Below, in pieces: positions 5,766 through 7,385 of a stretch of 7,385 bases of DNA (position 1 is the first letter of the stretch; every line of letters begins with the position of its first letter). This DNA comes from Archangiaceae bacterium (GTDB lineage Bacteria; Myxococcota; Myxococcia; Myxococcales; Myxococcaceae): contig JAHFDQ010000318.1 of the NCBI GenBank assembly GCA_023248915.1, positions 1 through 7,385 on the forward strand, in the 5' to 3' direction. The translations under genes were made by a program, and so were the position numbers. The notes beneath the pieces are model-generated. The model worked only from the letters and a program-made list of their open reading frames with translations, was not told the origin of the DNA and made no database searches.

Positions 5766-6872
5766 CTACGGCGCACCCAGCACCTTCTTGGCCTCGCCCA
5801 GCAGCTCGTCGGCGCCGGCCGCGAGGAGCACCCAGCTTGCCGTGTGCTCGGTGCGCGCCCAGAGATCGTTCCCCTTGCCACGGCCGACCTCGAGCCAGCC
5901 TTGGGGCTTGCCCTTCGCGGAGTAGTCGATGCGCAGCGCCACGGCAGGTTCGCCGGTTGCCGGCAGCTCGCCGCGCCCCAGCACCTCGGTGGCGATGAGG
6001 CGCGTCCACACCTTGTCGTGCCAGTTGCGCGCCAGGTCGTCGGGCTTGTCGGGCGTGGCCTTGGGCGCCACCTTCTGCGTCTGGGGCGAGTCGCCGCCCG
6101 TCTGCACGAATTCGCGTTCTTGCCCTTCGGCCTTGACCACGAAGTCGTCGGCCTCGGACGACTTGAAGGCGTGCAGGCGGCGGTCGACCAGCTGCTGCGA
6201 GGCGGGGTCGAGCTCGGTCAGGAGCGAGCCGGCGAAGAGGTACACCTTCTGGTCGCGCTCGTCCTCGAGGTAGGGCGTGCCGAGCCCGCCGACCGGGTTG
6301 CCCACGCGGAATGCCCTGGTGGCGCCGGCGGCGACAATCTCGAGGCGTTGCAGCGAGCCTTCCAGGCCCAGCTCCTTGCGCTTGTCGGGCGGAAGCACTC
6401 CCAGCGCCAGCGCGGCCCGAAGCGGCATGAACCGCTCGACCAGCTTCTCGACGCGGTCGTTGCCGCGCAGCTCGCGCTCCTTGCCGGGCGGCACGAGGAA
6501 GGGGCTGGCCACCCGAAGGCCTGGGCCGGCATCGGGCGCGCCGCCATCGGGCCGCAGGCCTCCGTCGGCCGGGGGCCCGCCGCCGTCGGACGCGCCTGCC
6601 TGGTCGAGAGGCGCCCCCGCGTCGGCCTCGGCGGGCGGAGGGCTGCTTCCCTGGCGAACCCAGACCGACGCCTCGCCCGGACCGGTTCCGCGGGTCAGCT
6701 CGACCCAGCGGCCGGCTTTCTCGTGCCTCAACTTCTCGAGCGACGCCTTCGCGCCGTCGATGACGACGACGTCTCCCGACGCGACCTCGGGCGCGCGCTG
6801 CCAGGTGGCGTAGGCGGCCACCAGGCCGGCCACCGCGAGCGCTCCCTGAAGTGCCGCAGCCTGGGGCCTCAT
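5766..6872 (-). CDS. DUF4340-type membrane-anchored protein, partner of the GldG-family protein
   Basis: 368 residues from ATG 6872 to TAG 5768-5766. Residues 6-23 form one uncleaved N-terminal membrane anchor or signal (ALQGALAVAGLVAAYATW). Beyond it come strand-rich segments (GDVVVIDGAKASLEKLRHEK) and a low-complexity Pro/Ala/Asp/Gly linker at about 77-118. A C-terminal globular part follows, with VYLFAGSLLTELD near 230, NWHDKVW near 300 and a final WVLLAAGADELLGEAKKVL helix region. The overall plan fits DUF4340 proteins, which sit beside GldG-type ABC transporter accessory genes; their biochemical role is unknown. A perfect AAGGAGG site precedes the start, and the ATG overlaps the TGA of the upstream gene (ATGA), so translation is probably coupled. 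The long Asp-rich linker is atypical and may reflect myxobacterial style. The family call rests on layout and neighbour more than on a sharp motif. Confidence 0.68.
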   Translation of the reverse strand: MRPQAAALQGALAVAGLVAAYATWQRAPEVASGDVVVIDGAKASLEKLRHEKAGRWVELTRGTGPGEASVWVRQGSSPPPAEADAGAPLDQAGASDGGGPPADGGLRPDGGAPDAGPGLRVASPFLVPPGKERELRGNDRVEKLVERFMPLRAALALGVLPPDKRKELGLEGSLQRLEIVAAGATRAFRVGNPVGGLGTPYLEDERDQKVYLFAGSLLTELDPASQQLVDRRLHAFKSSEADDFVVKAEGQEREFVQTGGDSPQTQKVAPKATPDKPDDLARNWHDKVWTRLIATEVLGRGELPATGEPAVALRIDYSAKGKPQGWLEVGRGKGNDLWARTEHTASWVLLAAGADELLGEAKKVLGAP

Positions 6873-7385
6873 CGCGCGCCCTCCTTCGCCTTGCCCGGCT
6901 GTGCGCGCTTTCGGCGCGAGGCCAGGTAGCCGCCCAGCACCACCCCGGCCGGAGCCAGGAAGATGGTGGAATAGAAGACCACCGACTCGGACTTATGGCT
7001 GCGCTCGATGGGCGCGTCGACCTCGGAGTTGGTGGTGCCGGCGATGGCCTCGTCACCGAGCAGCCACTTCAGCCCGTCGAGCACGAAGTAGGCGTTGCCT
7101 CGCGCGCTCTGCAGCATCTCGTCGGCCAGGGCGTCGGAGTCGGCGAGCACGATGGCGCGGCCTTCCTCTTCCGGCTTGCCGCCGGCCGCCTTCCGGGTGA
7201 CGGCAGCCCCGAGCCCCCAGGCCTTGCGCGTCTCGGCGGGCGGATCGTGGCTGAAGTTGTTGTTCAGGTCGTCCCAGGTGGACGGGTGGGCGCGCACCGA
7301 GATGTCCACCGTCAGCTCGGGGCCGTGCTTCGCTTCGTCGAGGTGGCCGGCACCCATCAGGTACATGGGAAAGCCCTGCCGCCCG
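6869..7385 (-). CDS. GldG-family ABC transporter auxiliary protein, C-terminal end (runs off the right edge)
   Basis: The last 171 residues are visible, ending at TGA 6871-6869. The frame stays open to the window edge (GRQGFPMYLMGAG), so the Met at 7366 is internal. The segment matches the C-terminus of ABC_transp_aux / GldG proteins: AIVLADSDALADEML, then GNAYFVLDGLKWLLGDE, an extended charged stretch, one transmembrane helix (VVFYSTIFLAPAGVVLGGYL) and a basic tail (RRKR). GldG with GldA and GldF forms an ABC system linked to gliding in Bacteroidetes. In other phyla the same gene types accompany ABC exporters of unknown cargo, so no motility role should be assumed. ATPase and permease genes are expected upstream, beyond 7385. 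The stop overlaps the DUF4340 start by 4 bp. Confidence 0.75.
   Translation of the reverse strand, partial: GRQGFPMYLMGAGHLDEAKHGPELTVDISVRAHPSTWDDLNNNFSHDPPAETRKAWGLGAAVTRKAAGGKPEEEGRAIVLADSDALADEMLQSARGNAYFVLDGLKWLLGDEAIAGTTNSEVDAPIERSHKSESVVFYSTIFLAPAGVVLGGYLASRRKRAQPGKAKEGAR
6880..6886 (-). promoter_or_regulatory. Shine-Dalgarno sequence of the DUF4340 gene
   Basis: AAGGAGG on the minus strand lies 7 nt before ATG 6872, within the last codons of the upstream GldG-family gene. It is the best ribosome site in the window and fixes the start inside the overlap. Confidence 0.75.

Noticed and set aside
5844..6929. A 361-codon plus-strand frame antisense to the DUF4340 gene
   Set aside because: It has no ribosome site and no recognisable domain, and its composition mirrors the complementary codons of the real gene.
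5740..7056. A 438-codon minus-strand frame overlapping the DUF4340 and GldG genes
   Set aside because: Its product is almost entirely Arg/Ala/Gly low complexity. The frame with AAGGAGG, a membrane anchor and an ATGA overlap is clearly the real one.

Overview
The window is very GC-rich, with strong G/C preference at third codon positions. Its proteins are full of Asp-Ala-Gly and Asp-Gly-Gly-Cys low-complexity segments. It also carries a MopE-type metal-binding motif, a Gly-rich secreted domain, a PEGA protein and a GldG/DUF4340 pair. Together these point to a chromosomal region of a myxobacterium (Myxococcota). This assignment is inferred from protein style, not from a marker gene. No mobile element, CRISPR array or RNA gene is visible.

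Left edge (1-423): the N-terminal part of a secreted PEGA-domain protein runs leftward out of the window. A short divergent spacer follows, holding an imperfect inverted repeat of TTGACT and a candidate leftward promoter.

Centre left (424-5135, + strand): three tightly packed genes probably form an operon. The first encodes a lipoprotein of about 1127 residues. It has a lipobox signal peptide, a MopE-like Asp-rich motif, ten tandem 8-cysteine units and a Gly-rich C-terminal domain. The second overlaps its end by about 10 bp and encodes a polytopic membrane enzyme of the PAP2_C / sphingomyelin-synthase-like family. The third, 9 bp further on, is a methylguanine-DNA methyltransferase (Ogt).

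Centre right (5136-5765): a 98-bp spacer leads to a stand-alone CheY-like response regulator with a strong ribosome site of its own. A perfect 8-bp hairpin then separates it from the convergent genes.

Right edge (5766-7385, - strand): a DUF4340-type membrane-anchored protein is coupled by an ATGA overlap to the C-terminal end of a GldG-family (ABC_transp_aux) protein. The latter continues outside the window, where ABC transporter subunits would be expected upstream.

The most unusual element is the large lipoprotein. Its cysteine units alternate strictly between two spacing classes, making a two-unit higher-order repeat. Its likely translational coupling to a sphingomyelin-synthase-like enzyme is the most interesting context link.
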